A stretch of DNA of 64,000 nt, taken from Bacillota bacterium. Its GTDB lineage: Bacteria; Bacillota; Clostridia; Lachnospirales; Cellulosilyticaceae. Below are positions 53,719 through 62,769 of this stretch, piece after piece. Position numbers and translations under genes: made by a program. The first letter of the stretch is position 1. Every line of letters starts with the position of its first letter. The stretch is from assembly GCA_023393125.1 (NCBI GenBank), contig JAEWMQ010000038.1:65098-129097 (forward strand), given 5' to 3'. The notes below the pieces were generated by a model. It saw only the letters and a program-made list of their open reading frames with translations, made no database searches and was not told where the DNA came from.

Positions 53719-55077
53719 TTACTTCTTTTCTTTTTTCATGTGACTAAGCGTATTAAATAGCTTAATTACCTTGTCTTTATTAACTGCAAATTCCGTAATG
53801 CCATTCTCACGTAAAATGTAGTAATTAATATCATAAGGAATAAGTTCAATTTTCTCCTCTTGATTATTTTGTAAAGTACATGTAATTGTAATCTCGGCCT
53901 TTCTTTCCTCTTTTTGTTCAATTTCCGGATTCTGAAGTGCAGCTTCAATCCATATACTTGAACTAATAGTTGAAATAAGTTCCATGGTTTCTTCCTTATT
54001 CAATACTAATCCATCTAGCTCGCTGGCTATTTCATTTGCAACTTGTCCTTCTTGTCCATTCTCTAATACCAAATTATACGTACCTTGTGGATTTTCTAAT
54101 ACAATTTGTTTTAGAGTTAATAGTGGTAAATCTAAAATCTGCCTTGAAATCATATCAAATGGTTTATAACTAATAAGCTTTTCTAAGACCTCTTTCTTCA
54201 TGGTATAAACGACTGACTGATCATTCATTCTCACATAGACCTTATCACCTTCTACCTTGCCAAAGCTTAATTTCCAATCTTTATTTAAATTTAAAATAAG
54301 CTGTGGATTAGATAAACCATAATCTATCTCTTCAGTAATAGCACCCGCAAAACTTTCTATTTTCATTTCTTCAATTGCTTTAAGTAACTCTTCCATTACC
54401 TCTGCTTGAACAAAATGATTTCCTTTATAATAATCCATTAAGGACCATTTGCTAATGCCCAATTCCTGTGACTTTTCAAGACTATAGATGTAATCTTCAT
54501 TGCGCGTTACTGTAATTGTCTCTATATCTTCTATCTCAGGTACTTTTAAATCCCCTATTACAAAAGTATTTGGGTCTCTTAAAAATTGTTGTCCTTCATC
54601 ATAAGGGACTACGTATATTCCCTCCATACGATCAGTTGCTATATAAAGGGGATCTTTGTTTTCTGATACCTTTCCTATTTTAAATGTTTGGCTACGATTC
54701 ATTTCATCATAAAGCGTAATCATTACTGCCCTATCATCTATACCATACTGAGCTTCATCTTCTACCTTATAAACAGCTTCTTTACTTTGAACATTTCTTA
54801 TAGCGGTTAGCCAATCATGTACTGATTGCCAATTATAAGTCAAATCCATGTGTTCTGGATTAACCCAGTTTTGATACTCTTTTTCTAAAATAGTCATTTC
54901 ATTATCTTTTATTTCAATACGTACTACATTCCCTTCCAAAGTACATAGCTTTTGTCTTACTTCTTCCTGCCTATTAGCTTGTCCCATTGTCATTTTGCTT
55001 TGTGCATTATTATATATCATTCCTGCTCCACCTAAAATGATCATTAATAATAGGACTATGCCCATTTGCTTTTTCAT
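53719..55077 (-). CDS. DUF4340 family membrane-anchored protein
   Basis: The 452-residue protein has one N-terminal membrane helix (about 5-22) and a long extracellular part of repeated DUF4340-like units (YGIDDRAVMITLYDE..., YIATDRMEGIYVVPYDE; a second copy around residues 260-310). DUF4340 proteins often accompany ABC transporters of the gliding-associated type (GldG-like). No such ABC genes are adjacent, so this copy is an orphan. Function is unknown. It starts behind AGGAGG and ends 5 bp before a terminator, so it is monocistronic. Confidence 0.8.
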   Translation of the reverse strand: MKKQMGIVLLLMIILGGAGMIYNNAQSKMTMGQANRQEEVRQKLCTLEGNVVRIEIKDNEMTILEKEYQNWVNPEHMDLTYNWQSVHDWLTAIRNVQSKEAVYKVEDEAQYGIDDRAVMITLYDEMNRSQTFKIGKVSENKDPLYIATDRMEGIYVVPYDEGQQFLRDPNTFVIGDLKVPEIEDIETITVTRNEDYIYSLEKSQELGISKWSLMDYYKGNHFVQAEVMEELLKAIEEMKIESFAGAITEEIDYGLSNPQLILNLNKDWKLSFGKVEGDKVYVRMNDQSVVYTMKKEVLEKLISYKPFDMISRQILDLPLLTLKQIVLENPQGTYNLVLENGQEGQVANEIASELDGLVLNKEETMELISTISSSIWIEAALQNPEIEQKEERKAEITITCTLQNNQEEKIELIPYDINYYILRENGITEFAVNKDKVIKLFNTLSHMKKEKK

Positions 55078-55151
55078 TCTTATTCCTCCTATTTTAGAGT
55101 CTCATGATGATTTTTTAATGATTAATCTTATTTTCATTTTATATTAATAAC

Positions 55152-55180
55152 TTCTCATTCTTTGTATCCTACTATATAAT
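55152..55180 (+). promoter_or_regulatory. Promoter upstream of the 180-residue unknown protein
   Basis: TTCTCA (55152-55157) and a perfect TATAAT (55175-55180) are spaced by 17 bp. Transcription would start about 40 bp before the ATG at 55227. Confidence 0.55.
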
Positions 55181-55226
55181 AAATATAAAAAAGTTGTTAA
55201 GAAAGCAATAACAAGGGGGAATGCTT

Positions 55227-55769
55227 ATGTATGTCCATTCTAAAACACAATCTACCTATAACATCTACTCTAACTTTTTGACCCATAGTTATTTAAATGT
55301 CCTAGAAAAATGGAGTTTATATGAGCACCATGGTTGCAGCGTTAATACACCCTCTTATGCCGAACTCATTAAATCCATCCAAGATTTTATTTTTATTCTA
55401 CAAACCTCTAGACATTCACCTTCCTATTTACAAGCCTATATATTTAACTATCTACCAACTATGCTTTATACAAATAAGTCAAATCTTTTTAATGATTTAG
55501 CACACTCCTATCCTGAAGCTTTTTCTGTCTTTCATCTACCTAAGACAAAATTGAACTTAAAACTTTTAAAAAAACATTACTTACATACTCTTAATAAACT
55601 TTCTAAAAGCAATCAAATTAACTTAATCAATGATTGTAACATTATTCTTATTAACATTTACCATTTTATTTTATATAGTTCATTTAAAAAAGAAAAAAGT
55701 ATCCCTGCTTTTTTTCTAGCTTCAACAGCAGAAGATTTTATTAAGCTCATTTATGATTTCGCCAAATAA
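55227..55769 (+). CDS. Hypothetical protein, no recognised family
   Basis: The 180-residue protein has no signal peptide, membrane segment or motif I recognise. It is rich in Leu, Ile, Lys, Asn, Tyr and His and looks mainly helical. It includes LLKKHYLHTLNKLSK, a strongly amphipathic helix, and HFILYSSFKKEK. I start at the ATG at 55227, seven bases after AAGGGGG; the ATG two codons upstream abuts the site. The neighbour downstream is an HD-GYP protein with its own promoter. The site AAGGGGGAA resembles that of the HD-GYP gene, and codon use matches surrounding genes, which supports a real gene. It may belong to the same signalling group, but that is a guess. Confidence 0.65.
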   Translation: MYVHSKTQSTYNIYSNFLTHSYLNVLEKWSLYEHHGCSVNTPSYAELIKSIQDFIFILQTSRHSPSYLQAYIFNYLPTMLYTNKSNLFNDLAHSYPEAFSVFHLPKTKLNLKLLKKHYLHTLNKLSKSNQINLINDCNIILINIYHFILYSSFKKEKSIPAFFLASTAEDFIKLIYDFAK

Positions 55770-55822
55770 TATATGTAAGCAGTTGATTTTCGTCATATTA
55801 GTTTAGCATTATTGAAGAGATT

Positions 55823-55850
55823 TTGCAAATAACGCTAAGCACACTATAAC
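55823..55850 (+). promoter_or_regulatory. Possible promoter of the HD-GYP gene
   Basis: TTGCAA (55823-55828) and TATAAC (55845-55850) are 16 bp apart within the 189 bp gap before the HD-GYP start. The leader would be about 100 nt. No other feature was seen in this gap. Confidence 0.45.
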
Positions 55851-55958
55851 AATATACAATTTCTTTCATTTTCTACTTATTATTTATTTTATCTGCTTAT
55901 CTTTCTTATCTATTTAGTCGATATAAACATTAAAAGTAACAATAAGGGGGAGCAATTC

Positions 55959-56984
55959 ATGCAAAAAATCATTGTGCCTGTTTCAAAATGCATTCCTGGT
56001 ATGATTACTGCAGGACCAATTATTGATTTAAAAACCGGTACTACTATTATAGGTCCAAATCAAAAACTCACACCAGATCATATTAAAAATATCCAAAACT
56101 TTGTGCATACGGATATATGGGTTTATTTAGATTCTTTCAACAAAGTATGGAATCTTCCTGTAGAAACAATTGAAAACTATAAAAAATATAGTAGTGCCTT
56201 AATGACTGTTATTAATCAACTCGATAAAAAAGATGCAAGCTTGTTAGATATTAGTGACTTCGAATCATTATGTGAAGATTTACCAAATGATTTTACTGCT
56301 AATTATAGCCTTCTAGGCTGTACTAATCTTATTGAGCAATTAGATTATAATACCTATAATCATAGTTTAAATGTTGCCTTTATTTCTATGCTTATTTGCC
56401 GTTGGTGTAACTTGGATGGTCACCTTATAGCTTCTTCCATTAAAGCTGGTCTATTGCATGATATTGGATTACTTAATCTTTCTTTTGATCCTTTTGATGC
56501 TTCTATAACGAGAGATGCCACTATGCAAGCTGAATATGAAAAACATCCGATCTATAGCTATAACCTTGTAAGCAAACTTAAAGATTTAGACCCGATTATT
56601 CCCAAGGCTATTTTAGCTCACCATGAGCATTGTGATGGCAGTGGTTTCCCGGTTCGCATCTCCTCACCTTATATTAATTTATTAGGTAAGATACTGGGAA
56701 TTGCTGATACCTATGATTTACTTCGCCATAAGCATCATATATTTGACACTCTAAAAATTTTACTATTGGATTTCCTTCCCCAGTTTGACCCTAAACTTCT
56801 ATTAACTTTCTGTACTAATATTGCCACCTATTATATTGGTACTTTTGTTATCTTAAATACGGAAGAAATTGGAGAAGTAGTATTTATTAATCCTCACTGC
56901 CTTTACCGACCTATTATTAAAATTAATGATCGTTTTATTGATTTATACGAACACAATGAAATTGATATTATCTCTATTAAATAA
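55959..56984 (+). CDS. HD-GYP domain protein, probable cyclic-di-GMP phosphodiesterase
   Basis: The 341-residue protein has an uncharacterised N-terminal region (about 1-110) and an HD-GYP domain (about 120-300). The metal-binding residues are seen in NHSLNVAF, GLLHDIGLL (HD), EKHPIYSYNLV and HHEHCDGSGFP. The GYP motif is GFP here; the Tyr to Phe change may still allow activity. HD-GYP enzymes hydrolyse cyclic-di-GMP to pGpG or GMP. No receiver or sensor domain is fused. It begins at an ATG with AAGGGGGAGC and ends before a terminator. A target might be the MshEN-type PilB. Confidence 0.85.
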   Translation: MQKIIVPVSKCIPGMITAGPIIDLKTGTTIIGPNQKLTPDHIKNIQNFVHTDIWVYLDSFNKVWNLPVETIENYKKYSSALMTVINQLDKKDASLLDISDFESLCEDLPNDFTANYSLLGCTNLIEQLDYNTYNHSLNVAFISMLICRWCNLDGHLIASSIKAGLLHDIGLLNLSFDPFDASITRDATMQAEYEKHPIYSYNLVSKLKDLDPIIPKAILAHHEHCDGSGFPVRISSPYINLLGKILGIADTYDLLRHKHHIFDTLKILLLDFLPQFDPKLLLTFCTNIATYYIGTFVILNTEEIGEVVFINPHCLYRPIIKINDRFIDLYEHNEIDIISIK

Positions 56985-57017
56985 AGAAATCTATTGTTAC
57001 CTCGACATATTTTATAT

Positions 57018-57066
57018 AAAAAGTAGTTAATAATTTACGAAATCCGAAATTATTAACTACTTTTTA
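57018..57066 (+). terminator. Terminator of the HD-GYP gene
   Basis: AAAAAGTAGTTAATAATTT pairs with AAATTATTAACTACTTTTT, a stem of 18-19 bp with a 10-base loop, between 57018 and 57066. Confidence 0.9.
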
Positions 57067-57075
57067 TTGTTTAAC

Positions 57076-57104
57076 TTGAAAAAACAACTTATGTCATATA
57101 GAAT
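57076..57104 (+). promoter_or_regulatory. Promoter of the 7TM protein gene
   Basis: TTGAAA (57076-57081) and TAGAAT (57099-57104) are separated by 17 bp, between the preceding terminator and the TTG start at 57157. Confidence 0.6.
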
Positions 57105-57156
57105 AAGAAATAATTGTACTATAGTATAGATTTTAGTCTAAAGGATGTGACTCATT

Positions 57157-58317
57157 TTGAAACATAAGCCACATATCGTTATTATTTGTCTTAGTTTCTT
57201 ATTTTTATTTGGATTTATAGGTTTAGGTATTCTACAAAATCAATCTACTAATACAGAAAAAGTAGTACCTTTAACTTATAATTGGTACTATAGTTTAAAC
57301 GGAAAATCTTCAGTTTCTCTTTCCATTCCTACTCACGTAGATAGTTATTATCACAAAGGTGATGTAGTAGATCTCTATACTACCTTACCTACTACTTCTA
57401 TCAAACAACCTTATATTCGCACTAAAATTTTCTTACAACATGTGAAAATTTTTCTAGATGATGAACTTATTTATGAATATAATGGTCATATTAACTCAGA
57501 AGGCAATTTAGAGGTAGGTAGTGGCATTTTAGTCTTTCCTCTTCCAAAAGAGTATGCTTATAAAACTTTACATATTCAATATGTTCATAGTTTTGACCGA
57601 ATTACTAATTATATTTTCCCTATTAGCTTAACTGAAAAAAATTTAACTGAAACACTATTATTTGATTCTGCTGAAACACTTTATCTCAATAGTTGGTTTC
57701 TATTTATTGGCATAGTATGTATCTTTATTAGCTTTTACCAGAAATTTAAAAAACGACCTTGTTTGAATTTTTTATTTCTAGGTCTATTTGCTACTGTATA
57801 TTCCACATGGTCATTGTGTAACAGTAAAGCTTTACAGCTCTTTACCCAAAATCTAACTTTTATTCATCATTTAGAATATCTTTGTTTCTATGTGGCAACT
57901 ATTCCACTATGGCTATTCTTTTATGAGATTGTCTTTAAACGTTCTCTTAAGCTCTATTGCATTATTAGTACATTGCCTTCAATTGTTTTTTTTATTGTAG
58001 CTATTGCATTACAATATATAAGGAAAATGAATTTATTTGAGTTATTGCCTTATTATCATTTTCTTCTTGCTGGTAACTTTTTATTAATGATTCTATTTAT
58101 TATTCTACTCATTTATAAAAAGCATCCACTAAGCCAAGGACTATTAGTAGGCATCTTATGTTTAATCTTATCTTCTATATTGGAAATCTTCAAATTTTAT
58201 ACTACCAATATTAAAGTGGCTTCTTTTGTTAATTACGGCATCATTTTATTCTTTCTAAATCTCATTTACGCCTTATATCGCCCAAAAAGCTATCCAAATA
58301 ATAACCATGATTTTTAA
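57157..58317 (+). CDS. 7TM sensor-like protein (7TMR-DISM type), no output domain
   Basis: The 386-residue protein begins with a signal-anchor helix (about 8-25), has an extracellular beta-rich domain (about 30-165; KIFLDDELIYEYNGH resembles the DISM jelly-roll) and then seven hydrophobic helices up to residue about 375. In most 7TMR-DISM receptors a GGDEF, histidine kinase or HD domain follows; here the chain ends about 15 residues after the last helix. It may signal through a partner, and an HD-GYP gene lies just upstream, with its own terminator. It starts with TTG behind AAAGGATG. Confidence 0.75.
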   Translation: MKHKPHIVIICLSFLFLFGFIGLGILQNQSTNTEKVVPLTYNWYYSLNGKSSVSLSIPTHVDSYYHKGDVVDLYTTLPTTSIKQPYIRTKIFLQHVKIFLDDELIYEYNGHINSEGNLEVGSGILVFPLPKEYAYKTLHIQYVHSFDRITNYIFPISLTEKNLTETLLFDSAETLYLNSWFLFIGIVCIFISFYQKFKKRPCLNFLFLGLFATVYSTWSLCNSKALQLFTQNLTFIHHLEYLCFYVATIPLWLFFYEIVFKRSLKLYCIISTLPSIVFFIVAIALQYIRKMNLFELLPYYHFLLAGNFLLMILFIILLIYKKHPLSQGLLVGILCLILSSILEIFKFYTTNIKVASFVNYGIILFFLNLIYALYRPKSYPNNNHDF

Positions 58318-58368
58318 AAGTACTATAAGTAGATTTTTCATCACTTCATCTACCTATAGTACTTTTTT
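58316..58368 (+). terminator. Bidirectional terminator between the 7TM gene and murI
   Basis: AAAAGTACTATAAGTAGAT pairs with ATCTACCTATAGTACTTTTTT over about 17 bp with one mismatch, with A and T runs for both convergent transcripts. Confidence 0.88.
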
Positions 58369-58376
58369 ATTAATCA

Positions 58377-59135
58377 CTAATCCACCTTACTCAGATATCG
58401 ATTAAGTAATTCTAGAGATTCACATTTTTCGCCTGAATAATAAAAGGTTACCTCAGGCTCTTTTCTAATATGCATTATTTTTTCACTATCTATTAATTCT
58501 TTTAAATGTCGCACAGTCCCTTCATTACCATCATATACCGTAATATGTGGTGGCAAACACTCTTCTAAAATCTTCTTAAAATAAATAAAATGTGTACATC
58601 CTAGTACAATCGCCTTAATTTCTTCCAAAGGATAATCTTTTAACTTTTCCTTAAAATAACCTTTAACTTGTTCTTTATCAAACATAAAGGATTCTGCAAA
58701 TGTCACCAATTCAGGTAACGCTAAAGTACAGACACGCTCTTCTTCTCCTAAACGATTTACTAAATTCTTAAATTTTTCTTCTTTTAAAGTCAATTGCGTT
58801 GCTGTTACCAATACCTTTCCTTCCGGGTGATGATTTAATGCTAACTTGACAGCTGGTTCCATACCAATAATAGGAATTTGATACTGACTTCGTAAAGCTT
58901 TAACAGCAATACTTGTAGCTGTATTACACGCAATAACAATAGCATCTACTTGCTGACTTATTAAAAAGGCTACAACCTCATTGACATAGCCTAAAACTTC
59001 CTCTTTAGTTTTTGTCCCATAAGGCACATGATTATTATCCGAATAATAAATATAATCTGCTTGTGGTAGGAGTTTAAGGGCTGTTTTTAAAACTGTAATG
59101 CCACCTACTCCTGAGTCAAATATTCCAACCTTCAT
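58377..59135 (-). CDS. murI: Glutamate racemase
   Basis: MurI makes D-glutamate for peptidoglycan. The 252-residue protein has FDSGVGGITVLKTA, the first catalytic Cys in VIACNTATS (about 70), the second in VLGCTHF (about 180) and the second-domain YDGNEGTVRHL, all diagnostic. I start at the ATG at 59135, with GGAAG ten bases upstream; a GTG three codons earlier would sit too close to it. A good promoter lies at 59172-59200. Confidence 0.95.
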   Translation of the reverse strand: MKVGIFDSGVGGITVLKTALKLLPQADYIYYSDNNHVPYGTKTKEEVLGYVNEVVAFLISQQVDAIVIACNTATSIAVKALRSQYQIPIIGMEPAVKLALNHHPEGKVLVTATQLTLKEEKFKNLVNRLGEEERVCTLALPELVTFAESFMFDKEQVKGYFKEKLKDYPLEEIKAIVLGCTHFIYFKKILEECLPPHITVYDGNEGTVRHLKELIDSEKIMHIRKEPEVTFYYSGEKCESLELLNRYLSKVD

Positions 59136-59171
59136 CCTTATCACACTTCCATCTCTTGTAATATCTTTTCT

Positions 59172-59200
59172 ATTTTAAATCATTTGCTGATTGTTGTTAA
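59172..59200 (-). promoter_or_regulatory. Promoter of murI
   Basis: TTAACA (59195-59200) and TAAAAT (59172-59177) on the minus strand, 17 bp apart. The rest of the divergent gap (59201-59411) holds an A+T-rich region with a TATAAT-like -10 on the plus strand and no gene. Confidence 0.7.
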
Positions 59201-59411
59201 TACTTTCCTTCTATATAATCTATTAACCTATAAAAAATATAAGTTTGATTATGAAATTTGTCAAGGAAACACAGTATCTATTATTCCTTCCTCAATCAAA
59301 CGATAAACAAGTATATAATATATAAAAAATTAATTATCATCACATTCATTTTACTTATTAATAATAATATACTATAATATTCTTACTACTTACTTGTAAG
59401 GAGGATGCTAT

Positions 59412-59951
59412 ATGACAACTATTTATCTATACGCTTTAGGCTTTGGCCTCATATGCTTATTCTTAAGTCTCATTTTAGATGGCCTAAGTGATTTATTTCA
59501 AGGACTTAGTTTTTTCGACTTAAGTTTTGATGCCCTTCCTGGTATTTTACCTATAACTCCCTTAGAAATTTGTGCTTTTCTAGTAGGTTTCGGAGGCATG
59601 GGTTATACATTGTCTGAAAAGACTTCTTTTCACTTAGTTGGTGCAATCTTAACTGGCTGCTTACTTTGCTATTTAACTAAAACACTTATTGCTCATCTCA
59701 AAAAAGTTGATAGTGATGCTTTAACAGATGCTGACTTAATTGGTATGGAAGGTAGAGTTATTGTTACCATTTTTGAAGGAGGTACTGGAAGTGTTGCCTT
59801 AAATACAAAACACGGTAAAATCTCTTATTCTGCTCAAAGTGCAACGCCTATCCAAGAAGGCACTATTGTTAAAGTATTAGATATCAAAAATTATATTTTA
59901 ATTGTTTCTGATTCACCTATTTATTTTCTATCTAAAGAGCTCATGAAATAA
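59412..59951 (+). CDS. NfeD-like membrane protein, flotillin partner
   Basis: The 179-residue protein has three membrane helices (about 5-25, 50-75 and 78-95) and a C-terminal OB-fold NfeD domain (LIGMEGRVIVTIFEGGTGSVALNTKHGKI). This layout matches YuaF of Bacillus, which localises with the flotillin FloT. The gene ends 95 bp before a flotillin gene. NfeD proteins are thought to organise or assist SPFH proteins in membrane microdomains. It starts behind AAGGAGGATG. In Bacillus yuaF/floT depends on SigW; I did not find a SigW promoter here. Confidence 0.85.
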   Translation: MTTIYLYALGFGLICLFLSLILDGLSDLFQGLSFFDLSFDALPGILPITPLEICAFLVGFGGMGYTLSEKTSFHLVGAILTGCLLCYLTKTLIAHLKKVDSDALTDADLIGMEGRVIVTIFEGGTGSVALNTKHGKISYSAQSATPIQEGTIVKVLDIKNYILIVSDSPIYFLSKELMK

Positions 59952-60046
59952 ACTTTTATTAATTATTAATTTTTCTCTAATTTTCTTTACAATTGTATAT
60001 CTTAAAGTATACTTTAGATATATACATATTATGAAGGGGTGAGGCT

Positions 60047-61621
60047 ATGCCTGGAATTTTTTCATCGTTACCAATAGGCATTATTGGTATACTTATTGCT
60101 ATTATTTTAATCGTTGCTATTATCTTAAGTATGTGGAAGAAAATCCCTCAAGATAAAGCTGCAGTTGTTACCGGTCTTAAAAAACGTGTTATTACCGGTG
60201 GTGGTGGTATTGTTATCCCTCTTTTTGAGCGTATGGATACCATTTCTTTAGAAAGTATGAAGTTAGATGTTAAGACTAATGGTGCCATGACTAGTCAAGG
60301 CGTACCCATTAACACAGATGGTGTTGCTGTTATTAAAGTTCGTAATGACAGAAATTCTATTTTAGCCGCTATTGAACAATTTAATGCTGCCAAAGAAGCA
60401 CAAACTGTTCAGACTATTAGTGATGTCTCTAGAGAAGTACTAGAAGGTAAATTACGTGAGATTATTTCTAAACTCACAGTAGAAGAAATTTATAATGATC
60501 GTGAAAGTTTTGGTTCTAAGGTTCATGAAGTAGCAGGTACTGACCTTGCTGAAATGGGACTTGAAATTAAAACTTTAACCATCAAAGATATCTCCGATAA
60601 TAATGGTTACTTAAAGGCTATGGGTGAGGCACGTATTGCAGAAGTAAAGAAAAATGCTCAAATTGCTGTGGCAGAGGCTAATAAAGAAACCCAAATTAAA
60701 ACTTCTGAAGCACAACGCCTTGGTGAAACAGCGTCAATTGAAGCGCAAACTGCTATTGCTGAAGCTAACAAGATTAAAAATATTAAACAACTTAACTTTG
60801 AAAAGGAACAGTTTACAGCTAAAGCCGAATCAGATGCAGCCTATAATATCCAACAAAACATCACTCAAAAAACCATTACTGATACTCAAATGGATGCTGA
60901 AGTCCTAAAACAACAACGTTTAAGAGATGTAGAAGCAGAAAAAATTCAAATTTCTATCGTAGCTGAGCAAAAAAATATCGAACTTGCTGAGAAAAAAGCT
61001 GCTCGTAAAGAAAAAGAATTACTTGAAACGATCATAAAACCAGCGGAAGCTCATAAAGCTAAAGAACAATTAGATGCTGAGGCTTTAAAATATAAGGAAA
61101 TTGCAGATGCACAGGCTCGCGCCGAAGCAGTTCGTTTAAGCGCTTTAGCAGAAGCAGAAAGAATCAAAATCCAAGGTCTTGCTGAAGCTGAAGTTATTAA
61201 ACAAAAAGGACTTGCCGAAGCTGAGTCTATTAGAATGCAAGGGCTTGCTGAAGCTGAAGCTATGGAAAAGAAAGCAGAAGCTTATGCTAAATATACTGAC
61301 GCTGGTAAAATGGAAATGTTGGTTCAAGTTCTTCCTGATATTGCTAAAAGCGTGGCTGAACCAATGTCTCGTATTGAAAAAATCATCGTTATGGACGGTG
61401 GTGGTGACAGCCAAGGTGCCACTAATGTAGCAAGAACAGTAGCTAGTACTATGGCTACTGTTATGGAATCCGTAAAAGAAATGACTGGTTTTGACTTAAC
61501 TGATGCTATGAAAGCACATACTTATGATGCTGCTGTTAATAAAAATGTCAATTTAGATATGAAACATGTAGGTGGTCCTTTTCTTGAGTCTCCTGCACCA
61601 ACTACATCTCAAGTAGAATAA
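60047..61621 (+). CDS. floT: Flotillin (FloT/YuaG-like)
   Basis: Flotillins scaffold membrane microdomains. The 524-residue protein has an N-terminal hairpin helix (about 8-28), an SPFH/PHB domain (about 35-200; PQDKAAVVTGLKKRVITGGGG, DGVAVIKV) and a very long coiled coil rich in Glu-Ala repeats (about 205-410; EAQTAIAEANKI, AEAERIKIQGLAEAEVIKQK), then a C-terminal oligomerisation region. Length fits FloT (about 510). It starts with an ATG behind AAGGGGTGAGG and follows the NfeD-like gene as a probable operon. Confidence 0.95.
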   Translation: MPGIFSSLPIGIIGILIAIILIVAIILSMWKKIPQDKAAVVTGLKKRVITGGGGIVIPLFERMDTISLESMKLDVKTNGAMTSQGVPINTDGVAVIKVRNDRNSILAAIEQFNAAKEAQTVQTISDVSREVLEGKLREIISKLTVEEIYNDRESFGSKVHEVAGTDLAEMGLEIKTLTIKDISDNNGYLKAMGEARIAEVKKNAQIAVAEANKETQIKTSEAQRLGETASIEAQTAIAEANKIKNIKQLNFEKEQFTAKAESDAAYNIQQNITQKTITDTQMDAEVLKQQRLRDVEAEKIQISIVAEQKNIELAEKKAARKEKELLETIIKPAEAHKAKEQLDAEALKYKEIADAQARAEAVRLSALAEAERIKIQGLAEAEVIKQKGLAEAESIRMQGLAEAEAMEKKAEAYAKYTDAGKMEMLVQVLPDIAKSVAEPMSRIEKIIVMDGGGDSQGATNVARTVASTMATVMESVKEMTGFDLTDAMKAHTYDAAVNKNVNLDMKHVGGPFLESPAPTTSQVE

Positions 61622-61639
61622 AACAACTTTATCGTATCA

Positions 61640-61686
61640 TTAAAGGGTATAGGACATCAATTACCTGATTCCTATACCCTTTAATT
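61640..61686 (+). terminator. Bidirectional terminator between floT and prsA
   Basis: TTAAAGGGTATAGGA pairs with TCCTATACCCTTTAA over 15 bp with a 15-base loop (61640-61685), with T and A runs on either side of the stem. Confidence 0.9.
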
Positions 61687-61694
61687 AATCCTAT

Positions 61695-62690
61695 TTAAAT
61701 TAAATCCTCATTTATTACTATATTAGCTGATTCTTTCCATTCTTTTATTTTTGCATCTACTGCTTCATTTTGTTTTTGTACTAAAAGCTGTTCTTTAATC
61801 TGATCTTTTACTTCATCATAAGGCTTAGTCTGATCTTCTTTATTGACATCAGTTACTTTAATCAAATGCCAACCTTCTTGAGTTTTAACAGGTTCAGATA
61901 CTTCCCCTTCTTCAAGCTCCTTAGCAGCTGCTAAGAAATCTGCATCATAACTAGTGCTATTATAAGGAATATATTCTAATAGTCCACCTTGGCTTTTTGT
62001 ATTATCATCTGTACTATATTCTTCTGCTAAGTCTTCAAAGCCTGTTCCTTTATCATATTTCGCTTTAATTTCTTTAGCTTCTTCTTCTGTAGCTACTAAA
62101 ATATGAGACATGGTGGCTCCCGCCTCTGTTTTAAAGCTATCGATATTGCCATCGTAGTAAGTTTTTATTTCATCTTCACTTACCGTAATATCTGCTGTAC
62201 AAGCTGTAATCACTTCATTAACAATCAAGTCCTCTTTTAGCATCTGTTTAAGTTCTTCTAAAGACATCCCACTTGTTTCTAAGGCTTCTTTAAAAGCTTC
62301 TTCTGTATCATACTCAGATTTAAGTAATTCTAATTCTTCATCTACATCTTCTTGCGTAACATTAACATCATATTCCTTTGCTTTGCTAATAATAAGCTGT
62401 ACTTCAACTAAATAATCTACAATGAGACGTTTTTGTTCATTATAATACGTCATAGCTTCTTCATTGGATTCATAATCTTCTCCATATTGCCATTGCATCA
62501 AGCTATCTAGATAAACTAACTGTTGATCCAGTGCTTTTTTAGTAATCTTCGCATCACCAACTGTAGCAACAACAACATCCTCCGTTTTATTAGTGGTTTG
62601 TGGCTCTTTTGCTGTGCTAGTGCAACCTACTACTCCTAGGCCTAAAAGTCCCACCATTAACAATACCATTCCCTTTTTTAGTAACTTCAT
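61695..62690 (-). CDS. prsA: PrsA-like lipoprotein foldase (parvulin PPIase)
   Basis: PrsA folds exported proteins at the outer face of the membrane. From ATG 62690 the 331-residue product has a lipoprotein signal peptide with lipobox VVGC (Cys about 24), a SurA-type N-domain (VVVATVGDAKITKKALDQQ), and a parvulin domain (about 195-290; MSHILVATEEEAKEI, FEDLAEEYSTDDNTKSQGG, GWHLIKVTDV). AGGAGG precedes this ATG by six bases; the frame extends upstream but overlaps the kinase gene region without a site. It follows the histidine kinase gene by 80 bp and may be cotranscribed. Confidence 0.93.
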   Translation of the reverse strand: MKLLKKGMVLLMVGLLGLGVVGCTSTAKEPQTTNKTEDVVVATVGDAKITKKALDQQLVYLDSLMQWQYGEDYESNEEAMTYYNEQKRLIVDYLVEVQLIISKAKEYDVNVTQEDVDEELELLKSEYDTEEAFKEALETSGMSLEELKQMLKEDLIVNEVITACTADITVSEDEIKTYYDGNIDSFKTEAGATMSHILVATEEEAKEIKAKYDKGTGFEDLAEEYSTDDNTKSQGGLLEYIPYNSTSYDADFLAAAKELEEGEVSEPVKTQEGWHLIKVTDVNKEDQTKPYDEVKDQIKEQLLVQKQNEAVDAKIKEWKESANIVINEDLI

Positions 62691-62769
62691 TGACGTCCTC
62701 CTATGTCTGATATGCTTTGATAAAAGTCTATCCTTTTTTTGTGACAACGAGGTGAACACTAGCTGAAGA

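Noticed and set aside
61145..61430. Frames opposite and beside the flotillin coiled coil
   Set aside because: They arise from the repetitive Glu-Ala codons of floT and have no independent signals.
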